From Loripinus fragilis (lineage: Eukaryota > Mollusca > Bivalvia > Lucinida > Lucinidae): 64,000 bases of DNA. The stretch is taken from the NCBI GenBank assembly GCA_964019695.1, contig OZ026515.1, forward strand, positions 36,906,994 through 36,970,993, given 5' to 3'. Positions 32,911 to 43,796 of the stretch are shown here, one piece after another. The position numbers and the translations under genes are program-made. The notes beneath the pieces were generated by a model. It was not told the origin of the DNA, did no database searches, and saw only the letters and a program-made list of their open reading frames with translations. Every line of letters starts with the position of its first letter. Within the stretch, counting starts at the first letter, position 1.

Positions 32911-33116
32911 TTTGTTTGTTTGTTTGATTAGATTCTTTACGTCCACTCAACAATCTTTCAGTTATACGGGACGGGTCTTCCTGGGTTGAACCAGTACTAA
33001 GCTAGGATAAATGTGTCTTGCTCAAGGACCACATCGCAGTGACGTGGGTGAGTCTCGAACCCGCGGCCCTTCGCTCTCGAGTCAAGCACTCTACCACTGA
33101 GCCACTGCGCTCCCTT
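32911..33116 (-). mobile_element. ~206-bp SINE inserted in the 45-bp array
   Basis: On the minus strand: a head GGGAGCGCAGTGGCTCAGTG (A-box), then GCGGGTTCGAGACTCACC (B-box), the body word CTTGAGCAAGACACATTTAT, CTTAGTACTGGTTCAACCCA, and a GGACGTAAAGAATC(...)CAAACAAACAAA tail. A 13-bp target-site duplication, AAAGAGAAGAGAG (32898-32910) against AAAAAGAAGAGAG (33117-33129), is made of array sequence, so the insertion post-dates the array. The CTTGAGCAAG body word is shared with widespread animal tRNA-SINE superfamilies (inferred relationship). Confidence 0.92.
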
Positions 33117-33989
33117 AAAAAGAAGAGAGGAACATGAGGACATTGCAGCAGCAAGAGGAACATGAGGACATTGCAGCAGCAGGGAATATAGGGAGAAGAG
33201 AGGAACAAGAGAACAGAGCAGCAGCAGGGAATATAAAGAGAAGAGAGGAACAAGAGGACATAGCAGCAGCAGGGAATATAAAGAGAAGAGAGGAACAAGA
33301 GGACATAGCAGCAGCAGGGAATATAAAGAGAATAGCAGCAGCAGGAAATATATAGAGGAGAGAGGAACAAGAGGACTCAGCAGGAGCAGTGAATATATAG
33401 AGGAGAGAAGAACAAGAGGACATAGCAGCAGCAGTGAATATATAGAGGAGAGTGGAACAAGAGGACTCAGCAGGAGCAGGAAATATAAAGAGAAGAGAGG
33501 AACAAGAGGACAGAGCAGCAGCCGGGAATATAAAGGGAAAAGAGAAACAAGAGGACAGAGCAATAGCAGGAGATATAAAGAAAAGAGAGAAACAAATGGA
33601 CAGAGCAGCAACAAGGAATATAAAGAGAAGGGTAGAGCAGGAGGACAGAGCAGTAGCAGGGAATATAAAGTTGAGGGAGGAAAAAGAAGAGAGAGCAGCA
33701 GCAGGGAATATAAAGAGAAGAGAGGAACAAGAGGACATAGCAGCAGCAGTAAATATATATAGAAGAGAGGAACAAGAGAAGAGAGCAGCAGCGGGGAATA
33801 TAAAGGGAAGAAAGGAACAAGAGAACAGAACAGCAGCAGGAAATATAAAGAGAAGAGAGGAAGAAAGAGGACAGAGCAGCAGCAGGAAGTATAAAGAGAA
33901 GAGAGGATCAAGAGGACATAGCAGTAGCAGGGAGTATAGAGAGAAGAGAGGAACAAGAGGACGGAGCAGCAACAAGGAATATAAAGAGA

Positions 33990-34613
33990 AGGGTAAAGCA
34001 GGAGGACAGAGCAGTAGCAGGGAATATTAAGAGAAGAGGGGAACATGAGGACATAGCAGTAGCAGGGAATATAAAGAAAAGAGAGGAGCATGAGAACTTA
34101 GCAGAAGCAGGGAATATAAAAAGAAGAGAGGAACAAGAGGACATAGCAGCAGGGAATATACAGAGAAGGGAAGAACAAGAGGACATAGCAGAAGCAGGGA
34201 ATATAAAGAGAAGAGAGGAACAAGAGGACATAGCAGCAGCAGGGAATATAAAGAGAAGACAGGAACATTAGGACATAGCAGCAGCAGGGAATATAAAGAG
34301 AAGGGTAAAGCAGGAGGACAGAGCAGTAGCAGGGAATATTAAGAGAAGAGGGGAACATGAGGACATAGCAGTAGCAGGGAATATAAAGAAAAGAGAGGAG
34401 CATGAGAACTTAGCAGAAGCAGGGAATATAAAAAGAAGAGAGGAACAAGAGGACATAGCAGCAGGGAATATACAGAGAAGGGAAGAACAAGAGGACATAG
34501 CAGAAGCAGGGAATATAAAGAGAAGAGAGGAACAAGAGGACATAGCAGCAGCAGGGAATATAAAGAGAAGACAGGAACATTAGGACATAGCAGCAGCAGG
34601 GAATATAAAGAGA
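33990..34613 (+). repeat. 312-bp tandem duplication within the array
   Basis: The run GGGTAAAGCAGGAGGACAGA ... GAGAACTTAGCAGAAGCAGG ... AGACAGGAACATTAGGACAT occurs at 33990-34301 and again at 34302-34613 with essentially no differences by eye, so it is recent. Confidence 0.8.
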
Positions 34614-36302
34614 AGAGAGGAACATGAGGACATAGCAGAAGCAGGGAATATAAAGAGAAGAGAGGAACAACATAGCAGCAGCAGGCAATATAAAGAGAAG
34701 AGAGGAACATGAGGACATAGCAGCAGCAGGGAATATAAAGTGAAGAGAGGAACATGAGGACATAACAGAAGCAGGGAATAAAAAGAGAAAGGAAGAACAA
34801 GAGGACATAGCAGCAGCAGAGAATATAAAGTGAAGAGAGGAACATGAGGACATAGCAGAAGCAGGGAATATAAAGAGAAGAGAGGAACAAGAGGACATAA
34901 CAGCAGCAGGGAATATAAAGAGGAGAGAGGACCAAGAGGACATAGCAGAAGCAGAGAATATAAAGAGAAGAAGGGAACAAGAAGACATAGCAGCAGCAGG
35001 GAATATAAAGTGAAGAGAGGAACATAAGGACATAGCAGAAGCAGGGAATATAAAAAGAAGGGAAGAACAAGAGGACATAGCAGCAGCAGGGAATATTAAG
35101 TGAAGAGAGGAACATGAGGACATAGCAGAAGCAGGGAATATAAAGAGAAGGAAAGAACAAGAGGACATAGCAGCAGCAGCAGGGAATATAAAGAGAAGAA
35201 AGGAACATGAAGACATAGCAGCAGCAGGGAATATAAAGAGAAGAGAGGAACATGAGGATATAGCAGCAGCATTGAATATAAAGAAAAGAGAGGAGCATGA
35301 GGACATAGCAGCAGCAGAGTATATAAAGAGAAGAAAGGAACATGAGGACATAGCAGCACCAGGGTATATAAAGAGAAGAGGGGAACAAGAGGACATAGCA
35401 AAAGCAGGGAATATAAAGAGAAGAGAGGAACATAAGAACAAAGCAGCAGCAGGGAATATAAAGAAAAGAGAGGAGCATGAGGACATAGCAAAAGCAGGGA
35501 ATATAAAGAGAAGAGAGGAACAAAAGAACATAGCAGCAGCAGGGAATATAAAGAGAAAGGAAGAACAAACGGACATAGCAGAAGCAGGGAATTATAGAGA
35601 AGAGAGGAACAAGAGGACACAGCAGCAGCAGAATATATAAAGAGCAGTGAGGAACATGAGGACATAGCAGAAGCAGGGAATAAAAAGAGAAGAGGGGAAC
35701 AAGAGGACATAGCAGCAGCAGGAAATATAAAGAGAAGAGAGGAACATGAGGACATAGCAGCAGGGAATATACAGAGAAGAGAGGAACAGGAGAACTTAGC
35801 AGCAGCAGGGAATATAATGAGAAGAGAGGAACAGGAGAACATAGCATACGCAGGGAATATAAAGAGTAGAGAGGAACAAGAGGACAAAGCAGCAGCAGGG
35901 AATATAAAGAGAAGAGAGGAACAAGAGGACATAACAGTAGCAGGAAATATAAAGAGAAGAGAGGAACATGAGAACATAGCAATGGCAGGGAATATAAAGA
36001 GAAGAGAGGAACAAGAGGACATAGCAGAAGCAGTGAATATAAAGAGGAGAGAGGGACATGAGGACATAACAGCAGCAGTGAATATAAAGAGAAGACAGGA
36101 ACAAGAGGACAGCAGTAGTAGCAGCAGGGAATATAAAGAGAAGAGATGAACAAGAGGACAGAGCAGCAGCAGCAAGGAATATGAAGCGGACAGAGCAGCA
36201 GAAGTAGAGAATATAAAGAGAAGAGGGGAACAAGAGGATTGAGCAGCAGCAGCAGGTAATATAAGAGAAGAGAGAAACAGGAGGACATAGCAGCAGCAGG
36301 GA

Positions 36303-37600
36303 ATAAAAAAAGAGAAAGGAAGAACAAGAGGACATAGCAGAAGCAGGGAATTATAGAGAAGAGTGGAACAAGAGGACACAGCAGCAGCAGGGTATATAAA
36401 GAGAAGTGAGGAACATGAGGACATAGCAGAAGCAGGGAATAAAAAGAGAAGAGAGGAACAAGAGGACATAGCAGCAGCAGCATGGAATATAAAGAGAAGA
36501 GAGGAACCTGAGGACATAGCAGCAGCAGGGAATATAAAGAGAAGAGAGGAACATGAGAACATAGCAATGGCAGGGAATATAAAGAGAAGAGAGGAACAAG
36601 AGGACATAGCAGAAGCAGTGAATATAAAGAGGAGAGAGGGACATGAGGACATAACAGCAGCAGTGAATATAAAGAGAAGACAGGAACAAGAGGACAGCAG
36701 TAGTAGCAGCAGGGAATATAAAGAGAAGAGAGGAACAAGAGGACAGAGCAGCAGCAGCAATGAATATGAAGCAAAGACAGGAACAAGAGGACAGAGCAGC
36801 AGAAGTAGAGAATATAAAGAGAAGAGGGGAACAAGAGGACTGAGCAGCAGCAGCAGGTAATATAAGAGAAGAGAGAAACAGGAGGACATAGCAGCAGCAG
36901 CAGGGAATATAAAGAGAAGAGAGGAACAAGGGGACATAGCAGCAGCAGGGAATAAAAAAAGAGAAAGGAAGAACAAGAGGACATGGCAGAAGCAGGGAAT
37001 TATAGAGAAGAGTGGAACAAGAGGACACAGCAGCAGCAGGGTATATAAAGAGAAGTGAGGAACATGAGGACATAGCAGAAGCAGGGAATAAAAAGAGAAG
37101 AGAGGAACAAGAGGACATAGCAGCAGCAGCATGGAATATAAAGAGAAGAGAGGAACCCGAGGGCATAGCAGCAGCAGGAAATATAAAGAGAAGAGAGGAA
37201 CATGAGGACATAGCAGCAGCAGGGAATATAAAGAGAAGAGAGGAACAAGAGGACATAGCAGCAGCAGGGAATATAAAGAGAAGAGAGGAACATGAGAACA
37301 TAGCAATGGCAGGGAATATAAAGAGAAGAGAGGAACAAGAGGACATAGCAGCAGCAGGGAATATAAAGAGAAGAGAGGAACAAGAGGACATAACAGTAGC
37401 AGGAAATATAAAGAGAGAACATAGCAATGGCAGGGAATATAAAGAGAAGAGAGGAACAAGAGGGCATAGCAGAAACAATGAATATAAAGAGAAGACAGGA
37501 ACAAGAGGACAGAGCAGCAGAAGTAGAGAATATAAAGAGAAGAGGGGAACAAGAGGACTGAGCAGCATCAGCAGGTAATATAAAGAGAAGAGAGAAACAG
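36303..37600 (+). repeat. ~649-bp tandem duplication within the array
   Basis: GGGAATTATAGAGAAGAGTG followed by GAACAAGAGGACACAGC occurs at ~36348 and ~36997 (offset 649), with matching ordered variants including GCAATGGCAGGGAATAT and CAGCAGAAGTAGAGAATAT. A diverged version of part of the block is near 35590. Confidence 0.7.
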
Positions 37601-38700
37601 GAGGACATAGCAGCAACAGCAGGGAATATAAAGAGAAGAGAGGAACAAGAGGACTGGGCAGCAGCATTAAGAAATATAAAGAGAAGAGAGGAACAAGAGG
37701 ACATAGCAGTGGCAGGGAATATAAAGAGAAGAGAGGGACAAGAGGACATAACAGCAGCAGTGAATCTAAAGAGAAGAGAGGAACATGATGACATAACAGC
37801 AGCAGAGAATCTAAAGAGAAGAGAGGAACATGAGGACAGAGCAGCAGCATGGAATATAAGATGAAGAGGAACAAGAGGACATAGCAGCAGCAGCAGCGAA
37901 TATAAAAAGAGAGGAACAAGAGGACATAGCAGCAGCAGGGTATATAAAGAGGAACGAGGAACAAGAGGACATAGCAGCAGCAGGGTATATAAAGAGAAGA
38001 GAGGAACATGAGGACATAGCAGCAGCAGGGAATATTAAGAGAAGAGAGGAACATGAGGACATAGCAGAAGCAGGGAATATAAAGAGAAGAGAGGAACATG
38101 AGGACATAGCATCAGCAGCAGGAAATATAAAGAGAAGGGAAGAACAAGAGGACATAGCAGCAGCAGGGTATATAAAGAGAAGAGAGGAACATGAGGACAT
38201 AGCAGAAGCAGGGAATATAAAGAGAAGAGAGGAACATGAGGACATAGTAGCAGCAGGGAATATAAAGAGAAGAGAGGAACAAGAGGACATAGCAGCAGCA
38301 GGGAATATAAAGAGAAGAGAGGAACATGAGGACATAGCAGAAGCAGGGAATATAAAGAGAAGCGAGGAACAAGACGACATAGCAGCAGCGGGGAATATAA
38401 AGAGAAGAGAGGAACATGAGGACATAGCAGCAGCAGCAAGGAATACAAAGAGAAGAGATGAACAAGAGGACAGGGCAGTAGCAGGGAATATAAAGAGAAG
38501 AGAGGAACATGGACATAGCAGCAGCAGCAGGGAATATAAAGAGGAGAGAGGACCAAGAGGACATAGCAGCAGCAGCAATGAATATAAAGAGAAGAGAGGA
38601 ACATGAGGACATAGCAGCAGGGTATATAAAGAGAAGAGAGGAACAAGAGGACATAGCAGCAGCAATGAATATAAAGAGAAGAGAGGAACAAGAGGACAGG

Positions 38701-39295
38701 CCTGAGTTTTGTTTAAAACTTTACATATAGGTATCTGTTTAAAGCTGACCATGTCCCTGATGACACCTGGGGCGGGGCCATTTTTGGTCCAAGGGGCATA
38801 AGTTGAACAAACTTGGTAGAGGTCCACTAGATGATGCTACATACCAAATATCAAGGCTCTATGCCTTAAGGTTTCAGACCAGAAGATTTTTTCATGTTTT
38901 ACCTATATAAGCCTATATATATAACATGTGACCCCCGGAGCGGGGCTATTTTTGGCCCCAGTAGATAATTTGAACAAACTTGGTAGAGGTCTACTAGGTG
39001 ATGCTATATACCAAATATCAAAGCTCTAGGCCTAGTGGTTTCAGAGAAGATGATTTTTAAAGTTTTCATCTTAAAAATCTATTTTTAGCGTGTGTGACCT
39101 AGATATGCATTGGACCAGAACCATTTGAACAATTCTGAAAAAGTGTCATATAAGGATTATTCCTACCAAGTTTGGTCAGAATCCAGCCAGTAGTTCAGAA
39201 GATGTCCTTTGAAGCAATTGTTGACGACGGATGACACTCGAAAGACATCCATTGATCACAATAGCTCACCATGAGCCAATGGCTCAGGTGAGCTT
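38701..39295 (+). mobile_element. Pearl-like element (copy beta), 5'-truncated, abutting the array
   Basis: It begins CCTGAGTTTTGTTTAAAACT immediately after the last minisatellite unit. It carries two ~165-bp core monomers (from 38758 and ~38925), the 3' segment (GACCTAGATATGCATTGGAC, CCTACCAAGTTTGGTCAGAA) and a terminal hairpin at 39263-39294 (AGCTCACC...GGTGAGCT with inner GAGCCA/TGGCTC). It lacks the 5' ~300 bp seen in gamma. A short minus-strand frame across the junction is incidental. Confidence 0.75.
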
Positions 39296-39564
39296 ATAAA
39301 ACCCTAGCTGACTGCTTCATCTGTTTTTCAAAAACACTTGTTTATTTTTTCGCCTAACTCTTAAGCCCTAGTAAAGTCCTTGAAATTTACAAATATTTGT
39401 AGAACTTAAGGAGACCTAAATCAATATAAATTTGGTGCAGCCTCAAAAAAATGGCATTACCATTTGATACCAATTTTCTAAAACTAAAAATGTCTTCAGT
39501 ATAACAGTCTACCTCTATAGTCAAATACTTTTCAAGCTTGTGCCAACTTGTTCAAGAATTAATG
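39296..39564. other. Intergenic DNA, nothing recognised
   Basis: AT-rich sequence without long frames or repeats that I can match elsewhere in the window. Confidence 0.4.
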
Positions 39565-39850
39565 GCCAAAGTCACACACCAATGGCATAGCCAGTATTTT
39601 GAAAAAGTTACCCACATCAAAGGGAGACTACTTTATCAAGCAATGATTCTCTACAATTATGTCCCTTTTCGAAATGGGAACTTCTCTTAAAGGAAAGAAT
39701 TTGCTCCCAGAGGGAGCGAATTCTTTCCTTTAAGAGCAGTTCCTTAAGGTATGGAAAATCACTTTTACCAGATTAGGTGAGCTCCCTTGAGTGTTGCTAT
39801 TTTTATTACGCATGTGCGTATACTGCGTAATGGTAGCTACACCAATGCAT
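39565..39850 (-). repeat. Dispersed element with central hairpin, copy 2 (inverted)
   Basis: The reverse complement of 3250-3555. The hairpin at 39684-39736 has arms CTCTTAAAGGAAAGAATT(T/C)GCTCC closing on a short loop; it lacks the ~10-bp spacer of copy 1. Shared flanks include GGGAGCTCACCT and CATACCTTAAGGAACT on the minus strand. Confidence 0.75.
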
Positions 39851-40390
39851 ACACTAAAATCTGTCTTATGGCTGGTAATGCCACCTCTTTCATTTTTTGA
39901 CCAAGGGTACAAAGGTCTCAGCATACTCATATGACCTTGAAGTCAAATGTCAAGGTTAAATATACTTACAGATAAGCCAGAGAAAGACTTGACATAAAGT
40001 GCAACCCATGTGCACTAGGCCAGAGAGAGGTGTGCACAAGACTTTGAACTTCATCTGTGACCCATGTGCACTAGACTTTGAGACACATGTGCACTAGACA
40101 TTCTGACCAAGAGGTACATGAGAACTCCTTGTGCACAATTTAGTTCAATACATGTATAACACAAGTTACATGTAACTTAGCAGAGTCCTTAAATAGAATG
40201 TATTTCAGAATTTGGATATTTTGCATAATTTCATAATAAGGATATTTTTATCTATTTTTTCTAGATTTCTATCTGCATAAAACATGAATGTATTCGAACA
40301 TAAGCTATTCATCTTAAAAGCTTTTTTTACCAATGCAGGTATATGTTGTGATATGGCCATATATATATGATGATAACCTTTGCAAACAGT
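39851..40390. other. Intergenic DNA with short CCCATGTGCACTAG repeats
   Basis: Between 40002 and 40110, CATGTGCACTAG occurs three times at ~50- and ~30-bp spacing with variable filler. No gene is recognised. Confidence 0.5.
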
Positions 40391-40440
40391 TTGGATCCAG
40401 ATCATATCCGATAAAGATGTCGGGTCTGATCTGGATCCAA
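40391..40440. repeat. Perfect 14-bp-arm hairpin (GATCC element)
   Basis: The arms TTGGATCCAGATCA (40391-40404) and TGATCTGGATCCAA (40427-40440) are perfectly complementary across a 22-nt loop, preceded by GCAAACAGT. Family members are at 4031-4078 and 41068-41140. Confidence 0.8.
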
Positions 40441-40547
40441 TCTGACACTCTCATGCATGAGAATAGAATAAATTTTTCATTGAGATATCTATTAACCCAT
40501 ATTAGCCTAGCGTCCTGTCCTTTTTGTGGGACATAAGAAAACAGGGC

Positions 40548-40592
40548 AGACCCAGATCAGACGTCAAATAACGTGGCGTCTGATCAGGGTCT
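40548..40592. repeat. Palindromic element AGACCCAGATCAGACG...CGTCTGATCAGGGTCT
   Basis: The 19-bp arms have two mismatches and enclose AATAACG. Flanks GGGC and CTCAACCGTTTGCTTA complete a motif I recognise as a common palindromic repeat in bivalve genomic DNA (recollection, not checked). Confidence 0.65.
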
Positions 40593-41067
40593 CAACCGTT
40601 TGCTTACAGAATGTTTTTTTTTAAATTTAATGAAAAATACCACCAAACAACACTAAAATAGGAAATGAACTTGCCCTATTGATAGAAATGGAAACCATAG
40701 CATCTTACTTATGAATAGTAAAAAGTGTATATCCGAAGGGCGGGTACAGTCTCATCAGAGTTTGTCTGTACTGATTACAATTATCAGGAAATTATATATG
40801 TCTAATTTGACATTTTTCACCAGCAAAAATCCCTTTCGGACATTCCAGTATGCAGAGATCAAAGATCAGACTAAAATCTTAAGAATGACATTTATCAAAG
40901 CGCACACTTGTCTGAGCCTTTTTAGTTCTATTTAAAAGTTAGATTTTTGCATGGATTCATTATTGACTTTAATCCTTAACCCTTTGTGAACTGGAAATCC
41001 CATAAACAGGTAAATTAGCAAACAGTGGTGACCCAGATGAAATGACAGGTTTAGTGGTCTGCTGGTA
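40593..41067. other. Intergenic DNA, nothing recognised
   Basis: A 74-codon frame at 40711-40935 has no motif. No repeats matching other parts of the window were seen. Confidence 0.4.
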
Positions 41068-41140
41068 ACCTTTAAAAACAGTTTGGACCCAAATCCAAAC
41101 CGAATTTATGTCTGTCCTGATCTGAATTCAAACACATGTT
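41068..41140. repeat. Degenerate GCAAACAGTTTGGA element
   Basis: AACAGTTTGGACCCAAATC and CCTGATCTGAATTCAAACA preserve the layout of 40381-40440 with imperfect arms. Confidence 0.5.
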
Positions 41141-41335
41141 AAATGTATCAGCAGACGACAAACTAAAAGTATTTTTTTACAGCATGCAGAGAGCAATTAC
41201 TTAATACAGTAGCAGTAGATAAATGTCATGGAAACAAATTATTAACAGGCCTAATCATTTGGATTTGCATATTAAGTCTTTTTCTGGGACAGATGCAAAC
41301 ACGGCATATCCAGATCAGCCACCGCAGACATGGAA

Positions 41336-42890
41336 TCTGATCGGAAACCACAAATTAAAAATTTAGCCTAATCAAAGTAAAAAAAGAGCCATAACTCAGT
41401 CAAAATTTTGTGGATTACCCCCTTTATCGAACTTGACCTTTATTTTATGATGCTTGACCCTTCTGTAAAGTTAAAATGAAATGGATCAAGAGTTATCGAT
41501 CGGAAACCAAAAGTGCGACGCCCCAGACGACAACAACGCCGCTGCCGCCGCCAAAGTCATGATCCCTATGTGTCATCCTTGCTTCCCAAGCGACACAATT
41601 ACCAAACAAAAGGGCCAAGTTGCCCTTGATTGCTCACATGAGTTTTGGTTAAAGCTTACATAAAGGTATCTGTTGAAAGCTGGCCATGTCCCTGGTGACA
41701 CCTGGGTGGGGCCAACTTTGGCCCCAGGGGCATAATTTGAACAAACTTGTTAGAGGTCTACTACAGTACTAGGTCATGCTACATACCAAATATCAAGGCT
41801 CTAGGCTTTATGGTTTCAGACAAGTGAAATTTTCTATGTTTTCCAAAACATGTTGCAAAACATGTGACCCCCGGGGCAGAGCCATTATTGGCACAAGGGA
41901 CATAATTTGAACAAACTTGGTAGAGGTCCACTAGGTGAGGCTATATACCACATATTAAAGCTCTAAGCCTTATGGTTTCTGCAAGAAGATTTTGTAATCA
42001 TCAGTTTTTTACTATATAAGCCTATGTAAAACATGTGACACCTGGGGCAGGGCCATTTTTGGCCCAAGGAGCATAATTTGAATAAACTTGGTAGAGATCC
42101 ACTAGCTGATGCTACATACCAAAAATTAAAGCTCTATGCCTTATGGTTTCAGACAAGAAGATTTTACCATGTTTTTCCCCAAATAAGCCTTTGTAAAACA
42201 TGTGACCCCCAGGGCCGGGCCACTTTTGGCCAAAGGAGCATAATTTGGACAAACTTGGTAGGTCCACTAGGTAATGCTACATACCAATTATCAAGGCTCT
42301 AGGCCTTTTGGTTTCAGACAAGAAGTTTTTGATGTTTTCCCTATATAAGCCTTTGTAAAACATGTGACCCCTGGGGTGGGGCCATTTTTTGCCCCAGATG
42401 CCTAATTTGAACAAACTTGGTAGAGGTCCACTAGGTGATGCTCCATACCAAATATCAAGGCTCTAGGCCTTAAGGTTTCAGACAAGAAGATTTTTTCATG
42501 TTTTTCCCTGTATAAGCTTATGTAAAACGTGTGTCCTCGGGGCATGGACATTTTTGGCCTAAGGGGGATAATTTGAACAATCTTGGCAGAGGTCCACTTG
42601 GTGATACTACATACCAAATATCAAAGCTCTCAGAGAAGAAGATTCTTGAAAATCTATTTTCAGCCTGTGCGACCTAGATATGCAATTTGACTGGAACCAT
42701 TTGAACAATTTTTAAAGAAAGCTATATAAGTATCATTCCTACCAAGTTTGGTCAAAATCCCTGACAAGTAGTTTAGGGAGATGTCCTTTGAAGCAATTGT
42801 TGATGACGCACGACAGATGACGCACGATGGACGACAGACATCCAATGATTACAATAGCTCACCATGAGCCAATGGCTCAGGTGAGCTAAA
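41336..42890 (+). mobile_element. Pearl-like element (copy gamma), most complete, six core monomers
   Basis: A 5' segment (GGGCCATAACTCAG-type repeat, then a GCCGCTGCCGCCGCC stretch and GATCCCTATGTGTCATCC) precedes six tandem ~160-172-bp monomers starting near 41693, 41860, 42032, 42199, 42359 and 42528. Each monomer runs from a (A)CATGTGACCCC-like word through GGGGCATAATTTGAACAAAC to CTATATAAGCCT. A unique 3' segment and a terminal hairpin (42856-42887) followed by CTAA(A)n complete it. There is no coding frame. A 3' hairpin with a CTAA end is also Helitron-like, so a non-autonomous Helitron is an alternative to a MITE. Confidence 0.78.
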
Positions 42891-43026
42891 AAAAAAACTC
42901 TGCAAGCAGCACTAGGGCTATACAACTATGTCAGCAAACATGGGTTAAGACCTACTGTCCTGCCAGCCAAGAGTGAAAGTGACATCACATTTTGTTTACA
43001 AAGTTATCAGGGACTTATTATCGTTA

Positions 43027-43093
43027 GATCACTTGTGTATTAATCCTATCCACAGTGATCTATCCTGTGGATAGGATTAATACACAATTGATC
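43027..43093. repeat. Perfect long hairpin
   Basis: The 23-bp arms (TTGTGTATTAATCCTATCCA plus CAG, and its exact complement) enclose a 9-nt loop. After a 1-nt mismatch on each side, outer GATCA/TGATC pairs extend the stem. No other copy was noticed in the window. Confidence 0.9.
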
Positions 43094-43199
43094 TATCAAT
43101 TCGGGTTAGCTCAAATGGAGTGTTCAAGTTAATGTTTTAATTAAAAATTGTAAACAAAATATTACGTCACTGTCGTTCTTGGTTGGCATGACGGTACTG

Positions 43200-43717
43200 A
43201 GTTTACAGAAGTTATGGGTAGAGGTGGAATGTGCAAGATGCTGTGTTTGTTTCCTTGCTACTTTGAGCTAGACCTAAGACCTGCTGTGTTTGCACAAGAA
43301 GGTGAAAGAGTTAGAGCTAGTGAGGTAATCTTTGGTTTCCTGCCTGAGTTTATGGACCTAAGACCTGCTGTGCTTGAATGAAAAGTGCTGTCTACGGTTC
43401 CTTCTGCTTTGAGTTAGACCTAAGACCTGCTGTTTGTTTGTTTGATTTGATTCTTTACGTCCCATCAACAATCTTTCAGTTATATAGGGATGGGCCTTCC
43501 TGGGTTGAACCAGTACTAAGCTAGGATAAATGTGTCTTGCTCAAGGACCACAACACAGTGACGCCGGTGAGGCTCAAACCCGTGGCCCTTCGGTCTCGAG
43601 TCAAGCACTCTTCCACTGAGCCACTGCGCTCCCAAAGACCTGCTGTGAAAGGGGTGGAGCTAGTGAGGTGATAGTTATGGTTCCTTGTTTTGGTTTTCTA
43701 CCTGAATTTGTGGAGGA
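43200..43717 (+). repeat. Dispersed repeat shared with 6340-6620, containing a SINE
   Basis: The phrase GACCTAAGACCTGCTGT occurs near 43271, 43360 and 43419, with CCTGCCTGAGTTTATGGAC and CTGTGCTTGAATGAAAAGT as in 6365-6520. The third occurrence was split by the SINE at 43434-43634. Confidence 0.55.
43434..43634 (-). mobile_element. ~200-bp SINE with 12-bp target-site duplication
   Basis: Same family and orientation as 32911-33116. AAGACCTGCTGT flanks both sides (43422-43433 and 43635-43646). The B-box is GGGTTTGAGCC on the minus strand, a change from GGGTTCGA. The tail is (CAAA)n. Confidence 0.92.
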
Positions 43718-43796
43718 CATGAAATTTCAACTGCTAATCAAAGCTAAATGTTGAAAAATAATGAGTTTTCTACCTATCAAACTCTTAGTTGGTGTA
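43718..43796 (-). mobile_element. MITE-like element fragment (inverted)
   Basis: The reverse complement matches 6788-6850 (ACACCAACTAAGAGTTTG ... TTTAGCTTTGATTAGCAG). It is truncated by DIRS copy 2, whose left terminus begins at ~43797. Confidence 0.6.

Larger units (their letters stand above)
20339..38700 (+). repeat. Giant 45/48-bp purine-biased minisatellite array (~18 kb)
   Basis: Roughly 400 units contain GGGAATATAAAGAGAAGAGA then GGAACAAGAGGACATAGCAG and CAGCA. Most are 45 bp; 48-bp units carry one extra GCA. Variants include CAAGAGG/CATGAGG, ACATAGC/ACAGAGC, GCAGCAGCA/GCAGTAGCA/GCAGAAGCA and a deletion form GAGGACAGGGAATAT. The + strand is purine-rich with few T or C. One + frame reads the 15-residue period NIKRREEQEDIAAAG, but the deletion form shifts frame and stops occur. 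All three minus frames stay open for hundreds of codons, so the long frames are compositional. The left edge (20339-20860) is the most diverged. A SINE interrupts it at 32911-33116. Confidence 0.95.

Noticed and set aside
34339..36984. 881-codon open frame on the minus strand, and similar ones (for example 818 and 698 codons) through the array
   Set aside because: All three minus frames are open over the same DNA because stop codons on that strand need T-rich words the purine-biased + strand lacks. Content is Leu/Ser/Cys/Phe repeats with no domain; frames change freely between units.
20339..38700. CRISPR array
   Set aside because: Direct tandem units without unique spacers of constant length, no cas genes, and a clearly eukaryotic context.
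15881..39295. Copies alpha and beta as two halves of one pearl-like element split by the array
   Set aside because: Beta restarts at a position 5' to where alpha ends, so the two overlap in element coordinates and must be separate copies.
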